Shown: positions 10,711-22,052 of the stretch, piece by piece
Position numbering within the stretch: position 1 is the first letter of the stretch
Layout: each line of letters begins with the position of its first letter
Origin: Euborellia annulipes
Lineage: Eukaryota > Arthropoda > Insecta > Dermaptera > Anisolabididae
Direction: 5' to 3'
Length of the DNA stretch: 64,000 nucleotides
Assembly: GCA_023213315.1 (NCBI GenBank)
Contig: JAKCPI010005103.1
Location: forward strand, 1 to 64,000
Position numbers and translations under genes: made by a program
Notes under the pieces: model-generated
Database searches by the model: none
What the model was told of the DNA's origin: nothing
The model's input: only the letters and a program-made list of their open reading frames with translations

Positions 10711-11461
10711 CTAAAAAAAATGGAAAGCACAAAAAATATCCAAAACTTTAGCCGCCCATTAGACATTAATAATCCGCATCAACGAATATTATTGGGCTCT
10801 TTAGGGAGTGCTAGTGAGATATTCTCTTTTCATTCAGATTTATTCAACTATTTAATTTTGTTATTTTTCCCTATCATCTATTTTTATTATCTTTAAACTT
10901 CCAAGTTTGTTTTATACTTTACATTTGTTTAATTTTCACTTTAAACGTTTATTTATTCAAATTTTACATTTCAAAATTAATAAAGCTAAAAAAGCAATAA
11001 AGTCTTTTGTTTAAAAATAAGTTATTATTAGCTACTAACTTTATTAAATCTTCAAAACCAAAATAAATATTGTGAGTGCTGAAGTTGTTGGTGAATTGCG
11101 TTGATGAAATGGGAGAAAAAAAAAAGCAAAAATATGACCAACCTTATATAACGATCGTAATACTCTCCTTTTACAGAAATTAAGGCCCACTGAAAAACTT
11201 ATATGGTTCTTCATATTTTCGCGACTTTTTTCTCCCATCCTTTCATCAAAATAAATAATTATAATTATTTAAATTGGTTAATCAAAAATTATAAATGAAA
11301 ATTCTGGGGAAAATTAAACAAATGTCATTATATAGATATAGCCTTCCATCAAATTGTATATATCAGAGGTTTTTGCAAACTAGAGACCAAACAATTATCT
11401 TTTTTTCTTTCCGTATTAATTACCCTTAGAATAGACATTTTTACTATAGCCAGTAGATTTG
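10711..11461. other. AT-rich DNA, no feature seen
   Basis: No recognised repeat. Frames of about 60 codons occur but have no domain features. Confidence 0.3.
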
Positions 11462-11975
11462 TTACTTTCTCTTACCAATATAGACTATAAAATACGTATA
11501 TAGAGAGAAAGTATTGGTTTCATGTCAAAAATTCGATGTCGAGATTTTGATGGATATAAGCGTTTTGAGTTCCCCTGAATCCAAAAAAGTGGGTTCCGAA
11601 AATTGATTTGTCTGTGAACAAAATATCTCAGGAACTAAAAGTTAGGCACCCGATGAACTTTTCTATTTTTTTTTCTTCGATTTTTTCTAAATTCACTTAG
11701 CGGGTTCGAATCTTAGGCAGTCGGATGATTTTATTTAAGCCATTTGGTATCCAAATGGCTTAAATAAAAATGCCTGGACCCCAATAGATATATTCATAAC
11801 TAACGGGTATCATAAAGTCCTAAGTTGACGAAAAGACTGTGTGTGTGTGATTGTGAGTGTGAATGAGAAAAAGGTCGGAGTGTTTAAAAAAAAAAAAAAA
11901 AAATCATTTCAACGATTTTGATTAAAATTCATAAATCAAATATCTTTTAAAAGCTCTAAAAAGTTAAAGTGAAAT
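11462..11975 (-). mobile_element. C-element copy split by a SINE
   Basis: Starts with the terminal palindrome TTACTTTCTCTTACC...GAGAGAAAGTA, then ATGTCAAAAATTCGATGTCG, GATGGATATAAGCGTTTTGA, CCCCTGAATCCAAAAAAGTG and AACAAAATATCTCAGGAACT. The sequence breaks at about 11697 for a SINE-A and resumes at about 11904 with CAACGATTTTGATTAAAATT. The far hairpin end is missing. Confidence 0.75.
11698..11903 (+). repeat. SINE-A inserted in a C-element
   Basis: B box (GCGGGTTCGAATCTTAGG), the hairpin ATTTAAGCCATTTGG/CCAAATGGCTTAAAT, CCTGGACCCC, CATAAAGTCCTAAGTTGACG, a GTGTGTGTGATTGTGAGTG tail and poly(A). The 5' tRNA half is missing. C-element sequence lies on both sides, so this SINE arrived later. Confidence 0.75.
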
Positions 11976-12015
11976 TTTTTCTGAAAATTGCTTGAAGTAC
12001 ATTTACTGATGTAAT

Positions 12016-12197
12016 CGTCCCAGCATCCCTATGCTGTTCAGATCTCGACTTACAGAACTTGTCAATTCCAATCTTCCTTTGTCCCCATGACCTCCGGTGA
12101 TTGAAACAAGCTTCCTGCGTCTATCTTCCCCAAAATCTACAATTTTCAGACTTTCAAGTCTAATCTCAACAGGCATCTTCTCAGTTCCCGCAGTTGA
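12016..12197 (+). pseudogene. Non-LTR retrotransposon (LINE) C-terminal coding remnant, broken
   Basis: One frame from 12016 reads RPSIPMLFRSRLTELVNSNL then PLSP before a TGA at 12088. A second frame from 12105 reads NKLPASIFPKIYNFQTFKSN then LNRHLLSSRS and a TGA at 12195. This matches the familiar C-terminal tail of LINE ORF2 proteins, which normally has a WN-LP motif followed by F-K-L; here the W codon position is a TGA. One stop and one frame change between the parts mean it is dead. About 60 codons survive, and no reverse transcriptase core is present. The downstream GCATGTGACCACTGGTCTTT suits a LINE 3' UTR. Confidence 0.6.
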
Positions 12198-12358
12198 GTT
12201 CTTCTTTTATGCTTCTCCTTTTGTTTTTATTTTCTTCATGGCTGCATGTGACCACTGGTCTTTATAGGCCTTCGGATCTTATGCACCCATTCCAAAAAAA
12301 AGCATTCGCCGCCATCTTTGAATCGCGTGGTCAAGTTTGGAACTTAGGCCTAAACTAA

Positions 12359-12484
12359 GGCCAACTAAATATATCTTGACACAAAAAATCTGGTGGGACA
12401 AGCACAGTACACAACTTTCTCTTACCTTATTGAAGGTAAGAGAAAATTGGGTGCTGGGCGACCAGTCACCCCAGATTTTTATTT
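12359..12484 (-). repeat. C-element terminal hairpin fragment
   Basis: CAACTAAATATATCTTGACA, then AAAATCTGGTGGGACAAGCA and the long hairpin through CACAACTTTCTCTTACC, AAGGTAAGAGAAAATTG and ACCCCAGATTTTT. Only this end of the element is present. Five-prime of it, CTTAGGCCTAAACTAAGGCC has short dyad symmetry. Confidence 0.7.
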
Positions 12485-15400
12485 CTTCCGTCCCTCTACT
12501 GACACACTACAAAAATCAACTTTCTTTTATCGTAGGTTCATAATATTGTAAATAATAAATTTTGACTTAAGCCTCTCGAAATGTGAACTGATCGATATGA
12601 TAGGGAGACGATAGCCGTTTCCGCACAAGCTAGGTGATATCCAATATTTGAATTAATTTAATTAGGTTACTTTGAACAAATCATAATTGTTGGCAATGTC
12701 TCTTAAACGAACATTTTCCCTCTGATTTGGAGTGGGCATGATAAGATCTTAGAAGCGATACATAGAGAGAACAAACTCATTGATCAGCCTGACTCTTAAG
12801 AGGGAGGGGGTTTGACATCAAATAAATAATAAATAGAAGAAATTACACTCCTGAATTGGGTAGCTCGTAATTTCGTCCATTTTTCTTCTTCCGATTTATT
12901 GGTATATATTTTTGATATCAAGTTTTTTTTTTCTTTATTTAAGGTGTATTTCATCATCGGAGGCTATTTAGACTCAGTCTCAAATTATTTGATAGATAGC
13001 CAATTCCAGTGTGCTATAGCCAAGGGGGATATCAAGTTTGAATGCAAAAGAAGTTGATCTCTCTCTGGCTCCTAACCAGAGAAATTTAAATAAAATCGAT
13101 TCAAATGGAAAACATTTATTTTTCCATTTTAAATAAATTTTCTCAAGTCCATTTTTTTAAAATAGACGTGACTGTATATAACTATCACCACCCTCGATAA
13201 AATTTTTTTATCTAAATAACTTTTCGCTTTTTTTGTAACATTTATTTTTAAATAGGGTAAATTATCTTATTAGTGAGTGAGATATTTTTTACTCTTATTT
13301 ATTAATTATATGTATTTTTAGATTTTTCCTTTTCAACAACCTATAATGGTTTCTAAAAGTTTACAAGTCTTAAAACTTGTAGTGTAAATATTTATTTAAT
13401 TATATTTTTCTTTATCTTAGAACAACTTGTGCCCAGAATAATTACCTAAACATTTTCTATATCAACCTTTTACAAGACCGCTTTCATTAATTTTTCCTAT
13501 CTCAATCTTGTCCAAATTTAGCACCTATGGCTGACTAAAATAAACAATTCTGGATCGTCTGAAAACAACTCTCCCAGTAACATTAATTATTAGTCACATT
13601 CTTTTCAAAGTCCTCACGTTCCGATATCTCGCTACATTATCTAAATTGAATTTGAATTTAATATTGAGCATGGAAATTTTTTTTTTATTTTCATGTTAAT
13701 TATAGATAAATAATTATATAGATTAAGTCAAAAAGAAGTAGCCTATTTAAGTAGTCGACCTTAGGCTAGCTCACCAGAAAACGCGTAACAGTTTCCTAAG
13801 AAATTATCATCACGAGGTTTATGTTCGTTTCTTTTTCCATACTGGAAGTTTAACATCTTAAATTCACTTTGCTAAAAATCCAAATGTTCTTTAATATTAA
13901 TAATTGGTCATTTAGGTTCACCAACAAGCAACATCAATTTGTAAATTTTTGTTAAAAAATTAATTAGCTTTAATCATTCATTTAAATTTTAATATTTATT
14001 TTAATTAATTTTTAATAATTTTTATAAATAATGCCTTTATTAAGTTGCTAACTTCATAAAACTTTCCATATATCTCAGATAACTAATTATATTTGAAAAA
14101 ACTTTTAATTCGAATGTTAAGCGTGTTCTTGTTTCGTTGATTTGCTATCGGTTGAATAAGTTTGCTAGTTGGCTATAAGTGAAGCAGCCACCCTTAGGAT
14201 AATGGAAAAACATTCCTAACCTGCTTGTAAGCTAAGCTCCAGGCGTAAAATATCTCAGATATAGTCTGAGATATGGTTATATTTATAAATTTATTGTAGG
14301 CCTAAATTCTTATTAATGAGATAGAGAAATTAGTAGAGAGATTGCTGACAATATTAACTGCTGTAGCTATCACATAACTAACCGTTTCATAGGATATAGT
14401 TAATATTCCCTGGAAAAACTTTATTTAAATTATCACTAATTGATAATCGCGTGTTTATCTCCAAAAAACTCGCAAGTCAAAATTCATTTTTCGATTTTCA
14501 TTCGAATTTAATTAAATTTTTAATTAAAATTAAATGAAAAATGTCTCACACATGCATAAACAAAAGTTTTTTTTTTTTTTTTTTTTTAAACAAATCAGTT
14601 CATAAAACTTTGAATTTCGAATTCCCTTTCAAATTCTCATCTCTTTGTTTATAAAATATATAAAGAGTCATTCAAGGCTTCTAATAAATTTTTATCTAAA
14701 ATAGTTTTCAAAAGACATTAGTCTTAATGTCTCTTGATAAAATTTTATTCATCCTTCTTTCGTCCCCATATGCTCGAATGTGTGGTGGAACTCGATGATG
14801 ACCCTTCAACTCAATGGTTTTATGAAAAAAGATTTTTTCATACTGAAGATGATATCCAAAGAAAATGTCTTTTTTTCTTCACTCAGCCTCTATTCATCTC
14901 CCGACGACCCCATTCCAGGCTTTCGGTCATATCCGCCCATAATTTGAATTTCTTTGAATTGATCAGAGGTTTATTTAGAACATATTTACATAAAGCTGCT
15001 ATGTTTATTTTTGAGTGAGTTTGTAAATTCCTCTCCTCCTTTATATAATAAAATAAATGCTTGATATCAAGAATAAAAATGCAGGAAAAATTTAAATTCA
15101 AAGCAAATTTCATTATAATCCTTATTAATTTACATATGAAATTCTATAAATAAATAAAAGGAAAATATTACAAAAGAAAATTCAAGTTATGAATTTCTTT
15201 ATATTAATTTAATACAGTATAATTATATTAATTTAGTTAAAATAATAAATGCTTTATAGGAGAAGTTCTCAAGCTCTCAAACTTTGGAATTTCGAGATCC
15301 GACCCCCTTCGACCCCCTTTTCTTCTTCGAATAATTTTTCACTGATTCCCCCTCCCCTATATATAAATGAGGGAGGAAAATTTAGTATTAAAATTCGATA

Positions 15401-15868
15401 AATAAAAGATCTTTAGCTGAAAACTCATTCTTTCTAACTGTATATTGACCATAATTATACCTCTTACGACGGAGGAGGAGTTATTCAAGCCGATAAACTT
15501 TTTCGTGCATGCCTCCCTAACCTGCCACTATAGACACATGATTTGTAAGACGTTGTCACGTCAAAAAGATATCAGCCAAAAGGATAAGTTCTATCGAATA
15601 AAAATCTCAAAAAAAGAAAACGTTTTGGCTGTAATTAAATAATGCTATCATGATTTTTATTTGTGCATATTTCATCTAATAAGAACTGATAATGGCGCTA
15701 TTTAATTAAACCTGAAATTTTTTTCTTTTATGGGATTTTCATTCATTAGATCTCCAGTTTGACTGACATTCTATACTTTTATTTATCTATTCGTACAACA
15801 ACCACTTCTCTCATCGATACACACGGAGGAATTTAGTGTTAAAATTTTAAATTCTTTCTAAAATTATT
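12485..15868. other. Long AT-rich stretch without recognised features
   Basis: About 3.4 kb with short chance frames only. A frame at 14734-15018 (94 codons) has no domain, and its residue composition is that of AT-rich noncoding DNA. Several long A/T runs (for example near 14565). No element ends seen. Confidence 0.35.
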
Positions 15869-15890
15869 AAAAAAAAAAAAAAAAAAAAAA
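15869..15890. repeat. Poly(A) tract
   Basis: Uninterrupted run of A, possibly the tail of a plus-strand retroelement that I cannot otherwise delimit. Confidence 0.6.
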
Positions 15891-16009
15891 CCTGAAAAAG
15901 ATATAATCGTATGTTTTTCAACTTCATAGTCCAATTTATACTGCTTCATGATAATTTTCTATACCTACCCCCCTGAAGCCGAGAGGTGTAGACAAATGTC
16001 AATATTCAT

Positions 16010-16207
16010 AATCTTAAAGCCAAGGGGGGTTTGGATTCCAGACAGTCTGATAAATACAGTATTTATTTAAATCATTTGGATTCCAGTTGGTTTTTTTTAT
16101 GGATCATTTATATCGTAAATAAACTAACTGACTGACACTGTCGTGTGTCTAGATATTAACTATAGTTTCAAGTCTATATGGCCTCAGATGCCAAAAAAAA
16201 AACGAAT
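16010..16207 (+). repeat. SINE-related copy (B type), degenerate
   Basis: GGGTTTGGATTCCAGACAGT resembles a tRNA B box plus the SINE junction. It continues with a degraded TTTAAATCATTTGGATTCCA hairpin, TATATGGCCTCAGATGCCAA and an A run. The tail resembles the copies at 48599 and 63197 read in reverse. Confidence 0.5.
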
Positions 16208-16424
16208 TTGGTTCCGCCCTATGTTTATATTAATTTTCATAGAAATGAAAATATTTAATATTCCCCTCAATATACACAATAGAGCAATAGATTTTTTCCC
16301 TAATAAATAAATTGCCCAGGATCTCATGAATCATTTCAGAAATAAACAGAGGGTTTTCCCTTTCACCCGTATCGAGTTAATTACTTAATATCATTTGCCT
16401 AAGTCTATAGAATAATTAAACCCC

Positions 16425-16650
16425 ACGAGCAAAGCTTGATCCCCTGTTGTCCCCCACAAATAAGATACCCGAGATCAAGAAGGACCGAAGTATTTGGGTA
16501 ACCCGAAACACGTCGAGCACGTGTCTTTCTCAAAGTCTGGCCGTATCGATTGCATGTGGAGTTACAGTATGACTCAGCCCCCACCCTGTTTTCTGCTCTA
16601 CCATTCATTTTGGGTGCCTTCAATAAACACACCCTCAACTTCAAGCAAAT
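16425..16650. other. GC-richer block with CGAAACACGTCGAGC
   Basis: Contains TTGGGTAACCCGAAACACGT then CGAGCACGTG, which resembles the stem-GAAAC layout of the hammerhead-like motifs but without CTGANGA. Minus-strand and plus-strand frames of 60-79 codons overlap here. None has recognisable domains. Confidence 0.3.
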
Positions 16651-17378
16651 TTGTCCAGATATGTACTCGAGTTTAATAATTCATAACGCAACCATGAACA
16701 TTTTTTTATTTCGGATTTCGATGATTAAAAACCTCTTTTTTTAATCCCCTTTTGAAATTTACACTTATTAATTCTGAACATGCACGCACATTGCAAATTT
16801 TAAAGATTTACTCTATAATATGGTGATAATGTTATTGTAAAATATTGATGTGATGTCTGGTAGTGCTCAAATTTAAATTCAATAATTATAAAGAAAAAAT
16901 ATCTTTCCGAATCTGGCTGAATAAAGATTTTTTCAAATTATATTGGATTTATTAATTTAAATAAATAATGACGGACTCTAAATGCTCTTATATGCCGATA
17001 AAAACTTAAAAAAAAAGCTTAATGTATAATAATATAACTATAATAGCCTACCAATATCAATTTCATTATTATAATAATTAAATAGTGCTTTGATAGCGGT
17101 TGCCAGGACCCTCCCTATCTAAATCCATAGGGATTTGAATTAGAAGAATATAAATTGATAAACAAAGGGATTATTTGCTTAGCTAACAACGGACTTGTTT
17201 ATTTTTATATTTCGAAAGCATTTACGTAAAGTTTTTTCATTATTGTTTTGAAGTTTTTTCATTCATCTTTTCCGACAAGAAGAAAATTAAAAGTTTAATT
17301 AAAATAATTTATATATCTTAATCGATGGGACTGTTCAACCATTTTTTTTTTTGCGCTTTTTCAATTTTTTAAATACGA
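16651..17378. other. AT-rich DNA, no feature seen
   Basis: No repeat or credible frame recognised. Confidence 0.3.
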
Positions 17379-17643
17379 TATATGGACGATGTTATACATG
17401 AAGGAACCAAGCGAAATTATGATCGAATTTAAAATAAGACCATCATCTTGTAGGGAAAAAGAAGATCTACCTATTTATTTAAATCACTACATTATTACTC
17501 TGTGCACTTTTTTTTGGATAAAAAAAAAAAAAAAAATGTCATTGCCATTGATTTTGTTTACATTTGTGCAAATGAAATTCCTTTTATCTCAGATTTAGGT
17601 TAATGGCGCTTGGTTCCTTCCTGCATAACATCGTCCATATATT
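17379..17643. mobile_element. Short inverted-repeat element (MITE-like)
   Basis: Left arm 17380-17413 (TATATGGACGATGTTATACA... GGAACCAAGCG) and right arm 17607-17641 (CGCTTGGTTCCTTCCTGCAT... GTCCATATA) are reverse complements with two or three mismatches. The centre is AT-rich without a credible frame. Adjacent GGGGTCTAGGCAC at 17645 may be a SINE fragment. Confidence 0.65.
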
Positions 17644-18284
17644 GGGGTCTAGGCACATTTCGTATCCAAATTATTTAAATACTAATTAAAAATGTATTTT
17701 TGATTTTTTTTGTTTAATAATGCCTATCTATCATTTTTCTCTTCACACTCTATTTCTTTTCATCTCTTTTGAATCAAAACTTGTGTATATACTATATATA
17801 CCGGTATATATATAATTTTAATTGATAAACGAAAACTAATTTAATTTTAGAGTTAATTTTCTACATTCCCCCTCCAATAAAATTTTTATTAGTTTTAAAT
17901 TAAATTCGGTCAACTCACAAAGCTTCCAATTTAAATAATTATTCAATAATAACTTTAAAACAAACAAACTAACATAAACAAATCAAAATAATACAATAGT
18001 AAAATTCATATGCTGATGAAGTTGCAATTTAATTACCGTATTCAAAGTTAAACTTTGATTTCACATTTTCACTCACAATTGTCAGTATATTTAAGACACA
18101 AAAAGCCAAATGAATCAACGATGGAAAAAAAAAAAAATTAAACTGAAAAACTAAAGAGCCCCTTTCTTTTAAAGAAGAGCTCTTGCTTCATGTTCCATAA
18201 ATCTGTATTCGTTCTGATTTATATATGAAAAATAATTGTAACTATGATTAAACAATGATATTTTTATATTATTCTTATAATTGA

Positions 18285-18445
18285 ACCCTGATACGCATTA
18301 GTGTGCCAAGCGCCAAAAAATTAAAAATTGAGTTAAGCACGGAATATTGTTTCAAATGCTATAATTAATAGTATTTTTTTATGAAATATGTCCTAAAAAA
18401 ATTTATATTTAATGTTACTTGCACAATTGACAAAACAAAAAGATA
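18285..18445 (-). repeat. Solo end of the 60.55-62.30 kb inverted-repeat element
   Basis: From AACCCTGATACGCATTAGTG to TTACTTGCACAATTGACAAA it is the reverse complement of 62135-62295, including the subterminal part beyond the shared terminal repeat. A copy of that element's right end, or a deletion remnant, therefore lies here. Confidence 0.7.
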
Positions 18446-18469
18446 TATAATCTAATCAAAACAATTTAA

Positions 18470-18610
18470 ATAGAAATGCCTGAACCCCCAATATATATAT
18501 TAATTACAACGGTTATCGTCTAAAGTCTTAAATGGCCTGAGTTGCCGAAAAGACTGTGTGAATGTGTATGTGATGTGAGTGTGAATAAGAAAAAAAGTGT
18601 AAATGTTAAA
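18470..18610 (+). repeat. SINE-A, 5'-truncated, abutting a C-element
   Basis: AGAAATGCCTGAACCCCCAA, ACGGTTATCGTCTAAAGTC, GTTGCCGAAAAGACTGTGTG, then a short GT-rich tail and A run that fuses directly to the C-element hairpin at 18611. Confidence 0.7.
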
Positions 18611-18789
18611 AAAAAATCTGGTGTGACTGGCGCACAGCACACAACTTTCTCTTACCTTCGGTAATCGAAAGTTGTGTTCTGTGCTTGTCACACCAGATTT
18701 TTTGTGTCGACATATATTTAGTTCCCGACAGTACGGAACATTTGAATGCAGATGAAAAATTTATAAGTATGGGAAAATATTTATATTTT

Positions 18790-18803
18790 GTTACCATGGC
18801 AAC
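18790..18803. promoter_or_regulatory. RFX X-box-like palindrome in the C-element
   Basis: GTTACCATGGCAAC fits the palindromic X-box GTTRCCATGGYAAC bound by RFX factors. Similar sites lie at the same place in other copies (28295, 29369, 29891, and on the other strand 26718 and 56475). Binding is inferred from the motif only. Confidence 0.45.
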
Positions 18804-19103
18804 CATTTCTCCTATCTTCCCTATGAAATACAAGAGTAAAGTGGTCTTCAGAAGATTTCAATTGCAAAATGAGAATATACATTTTAAAGAGCATCTAAAA
18901 AATAATTGATTTTTGAATTTTAAAAAAATCGTTGGAGCAAATTTTGAGAAAATCGAAAAAAACTGAAAAAGTACATCAGTAAAGTATTAGTACTCTTTGG
19001 CCGATTTTGATTAAAAGCTTATTTTTCCGGTCCCGGGGGGTGTTTAACTTAAATATAAAATTTCAACCTCGTAGCTCAATTCCTTCATGCTTAAAATTGA
19101 ACA

Positions 19104-19162
19104 CACACCCACACACCCACCCACCCACCCACCCACCCACCCACCCACCCACACACCCACCC
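19104..19162. repeat. (CCCA)n microsatellite inside a C-element
   Basis: CACACCCACCCACCC-type tandem repeat at the position where other C-element copies carry CAGA/GTCT repeats. Confidence 0.85.
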
Positions 19163-19884
19163 ACAGACAGACCATGTCGCGAAAACCACTTTTTTAGATT
19201 CAGGGGACCTCAAAACATGAAGATCCATCAAAATCTCGACATCGAATTTTTGACATGAATCCAATACTTTCTCTCTATATATATATTACATATATACATA
19301 GGTAAGAGAAAGTAAAAAAAAATCAAAACAATGTAAATCGGAAAAACTTTAATGTTAATTTTTTCAAATCTCGGTACCTGGGTAACAGGGTAGCTTATTT
19401 AAAATGAGATGCATAAATTCGTTTGATTTTACCAGCGACAAGATAAGTTACCAAAATGATCATGTCATTAATGAATTTTTCTATTAATTTCTCCAGAAGT
19501 TTTTTTTATAGTTGACCATATATACAGAATTATTTAATTTAAAGAAATTTTTGATAAATGAAAATGCTCAAAGAATCCCTGGAGCAATAAATCAAAAAAT
19601 CTCTTATTGAGTTGTACATTTAGGTTGCCTATCTTCCAGCAAATAGAGACTTTAATTTCTGTTAGCAATATTCGGGCAACGCCAAACTTAATAGTTTCAC
19701 TTGTCTATCTCTTTAATTCGCATAGTAAACATAAAGAGATAATTATTATACTGTGTTTCCTATTTTTTGCTCAGAGGCACATCTTGTGTGTTTGCCGACT
19801 GCTTGAAATAAACTATGGTTATTTTTCAAAATTGTAATCTCATTTTTGGATAGATAGATAGATATTTTATATCAATAGAGAATA

Positions 19885-20075
19885 TTCTCTGGGGCCCACA
19901 TCTTGTGGGTACGTGGATGGCGACCACGAGCTACCCGAGCTGGGGACTGGCAGTCCTGTTCGATTTATTCCGGTCGCAAAAAAACCATTCCGTAAACCCC
20001 GCACTGAGGTAATAAGGCTAAGAAAGATGTTTCTTACAGAATTTACCAGAGGGACGGGAATAGAAAAGCATAAGC
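19885..20075 (+). repeat. Dispersed repeat E, copy 2
   Basis: GGGCCCACATCTTGTGGGTA, CGTGGATGGCGACCACGAGC, TACCCGAGCTGGGGACTGGC and TTATTCCGGTCGCAAAAAAA repeat the order seen at 1550-1790. A shorter related piece (AGAGGCACATCTTGTGTG) sits just before, at about 19773. Confidence 0.6.
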
Positions 20076-20379
20076 GATTAGCCACACCTAGCTCAAATTA
20101 TATTTCCTACCATTAAATAAAAAATATTTTTAATTTCAGGAATTTCTAGTCTTAATAATTATTTTCAATCCAAAATGTTTACAAACAATTCGATATTTTG
20201 GGACTATATTTATCGGCAGGTGAAAGAAATAAATTTAAAAAAGTTATCTGTTTAAAAATTCGAAGCGTGAACTCACAAACAGAAGTAGAATAATAATATC
20301 GACATTTTTACTTGTTTTTTTTCTCTTTCTTCAAAAACTTTTGTAATAATATAACAAGAAAATAAAGACCTACCCCTTG

Positions 20380-20570
20380 TCGAAAGGAAAAGAGGGTTTG
20401 AATGCTGATTCATGAATTACTCGGAGGGGGGAGTATAGATCCTGTATTGCGCGAGCTCATATAGTTCAAGCAAAGAGCGCTGCGTGGCGCCAGCATACAG
20501 TTCCCGAAGGACTTGGGATCGGAGGGGGGGAAGGGAATCCCTTCCAGGCACTAGTGTATGAATTATATTT
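20380..20570. other. GC-richer block of unknown nature
   Basis: Contains GCGCGAGCTCATATAGTTCA, GCTGCGTGGCGCCAGCATAC and a GGAGGGGGGGAAGGGAATCCC run. No long frame and no second copy seen in the window. Confidence 0.3.
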
Positions 20571-20881
20571 GAACCGAGCTAATAAACTCTCTGTTTAAAT
20601 TTGAAACGAGACACATGTCGGCATGTCATGACGAGGTTTTTTTTATGGTACTCTCCTTTCCAGATACTTTGATTAATGCATTCTGTTTTTTTTATTCAGA
20701 TTATTTCATTAATTAACTCGAGTTGACAGGATTTTTCTCGATTATATTAATTCAAATAACGAAATGTTAAACAACATATCACTATAATAAATAGGCTATA
20801 TCAATTCTCTTAATGAATATTTTTTTACAAAAAAATAAAATGTAAATTGGACATTCAATACATGTCCATAATCCAACTAAT
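20571..20881. other. AT-rich DNA, no feature seen
   Basis: No repeat boundary or credible frame recognised. Confidence 0.3.
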
Positions 20882-21147
20882 TTTTTTCTGATATGACTGG
20901 TCGCATTGCACACAACATTCTCTTCCCTTCGATAATTCAGAGTTGTTACTTTTGTTCTCTGCTTTTCACACCATATTTTTTGTCAACCTTTATTTAGTTT
21001 CCGCTTTACAATTCAAGTTATAAAATTTATAAACAGCTCAGGGGACATCAAAACGTATATTTTCATCAAAATCTCGACATAGATTTTTTGACATGAATGC
21101 AATACTTTCTCTCTTTATATTAACATATACAGGTAAGAGAAAGTAAA
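20882..21147 (+). mobile_element. C-element, internally deleted and diverged
   Basis: Diverged first hairpin (TCTGATATGACTGGTCGCAT... CACACCATATTTTTTG), then a jump from ATAAAATTTATAAACAGCTC directly to AGGGGACATCAAAACGTATA, ending in the palindrome CAGGTAAGAGAAAGTA. The missing centre holds the X-box and microsatellite of other copies. Confidence 0.75.
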
Positions 21148-21989
21148 AATTGACATCATTTACGTATTGCATAAATTTGATGGCACTAATCGACGCCTCT
21201 TTTATTGAACCTCATTGTTGGTGTGTAATGCAAGAGGCAGTTTCAATTAATGTATTGGTCATGTTTAAAATCTGATTTTACAGACCTGTTAATAAAAATA
21301 ATACACCCATCTGTATTGTACTGACTATCAATTGTCCTGAGGAAGAACGCGATTTGCATCGGAAATGCCGGGTTGAAATAAAAAATTGGATGAAAATTAA
21401 CTTAGAATTTTTTGTCTAATTTGATTCCTGCCTGCCATTCTGCTCATACTTATAACCACCCACTATTTTCCGGGGGGGTGTGGGGGGGGAGTTCGTTTCC
21501 GAATTAAAAACAATTTTATTTAAACCTATATTAAATCAGAGGTGAATAAATTTCGAAAGTGCAATAAACATCTATTGGGCTTTTTTCCTGTATCACGCTT
21601 TGTTTATTGTTGTTGTTAGTTTTGATAAAAACCTAATATGGTGATTTTCCCACCCTGGTCAATAAATATTGGCTGTCGCCATTGGGGCTCTCTAGGGTTA
21701 GTCATTTGGGGGTTGCACACACTCCACTTAGGAAGGAAACAGATGAAAAAAAAAAAATAAATGAAAAACAATAATTTCCACCGGGTCACATTCACAAAAA
21801 CATCAATTCTCTCTTTAATTGTTCAGTCTCCAATGCGGCCCTTCGTTAATTATTCAGGGAAGGGAGCAATGAAATTAACAATAATAAATTTAACAATTTT
21901 TTTAACATGCTCAAAATAATAGCTGTCTAAAGAAATAGGCTAAATGGTTTTTTAATAGACATTAACATGATGGATCATTCGATTACTTA
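21148..21989. other. Mixed region with one weak stem motif
   Basis: GTCCTGAGGAAGAACGCGAT... ATCGGAAATGCC at 21338-21369 recalls the CTGARGA-stem-GAAA layout but its outer helix does not pair well. A G tract (about 21471-21489) and a chance T/A-rich flank follow. No gene recognised. Confidence 0.3.
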
Positions 21990-22052
21990 AGGTAAGAGAA
22001 AGTAGTATACTCGGCGTTATTACTTTCTCTTACCCTATATATGAAATATACC
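21990..22052. repeat. C-element terminal palindrome, solo
   Basis: GGTAAGAGAAAGTA, a short spacer, then TACTTTCTCTTACCCTATAT. Two element ends sit back-to-back with only about 12 bp between them. Confidence 0.65.

Larger units (their letters stand above)
18611..19316 (+). mobile_element. C-element, full-length copy
   Basis: Reference copy. In order: a hairpin of about 90 bp (AATCTGGTGTGACTGGCGCA... through CTTACCTTCGGTAATCGAAA ... CACACCAGATTTTT), TGTCGACATATATTTAGTTC, the RFX X-box-like GTTACCATGGCAAC (18790-18803), AAGAGTAAAGTGGTCTTC, AAAAAGTACATCAGTAAAGT, GGCCGATTTTGATTAAAAGC, ACTTAAATATAAAATTTCAA, a CCCA microsatellite, CATGTCGCGAAAACCACTTT, ATCCATCAAAATCTCGACAT and the closing palindrome TACTTTCTCTCT...AGGTAAGAGAAAGTA. 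No transposase frame. Frames seen inside are translations of repeats. Confidence 0.85.

Noticed and set aside
14734..15018. 94-codon frame
   Set aside because: No domain, no homologous-looking motif, flanked by long AT-rich sequence without splice or start support.
21338..21369. CTGAGGAAG...CGGAAATGCC as another hammerhead-like motif
   Set aside because: Helix I cannot be formed from the adjacent bases and GAAAC is replaced by GAAAT; similarity limited to a few bases.
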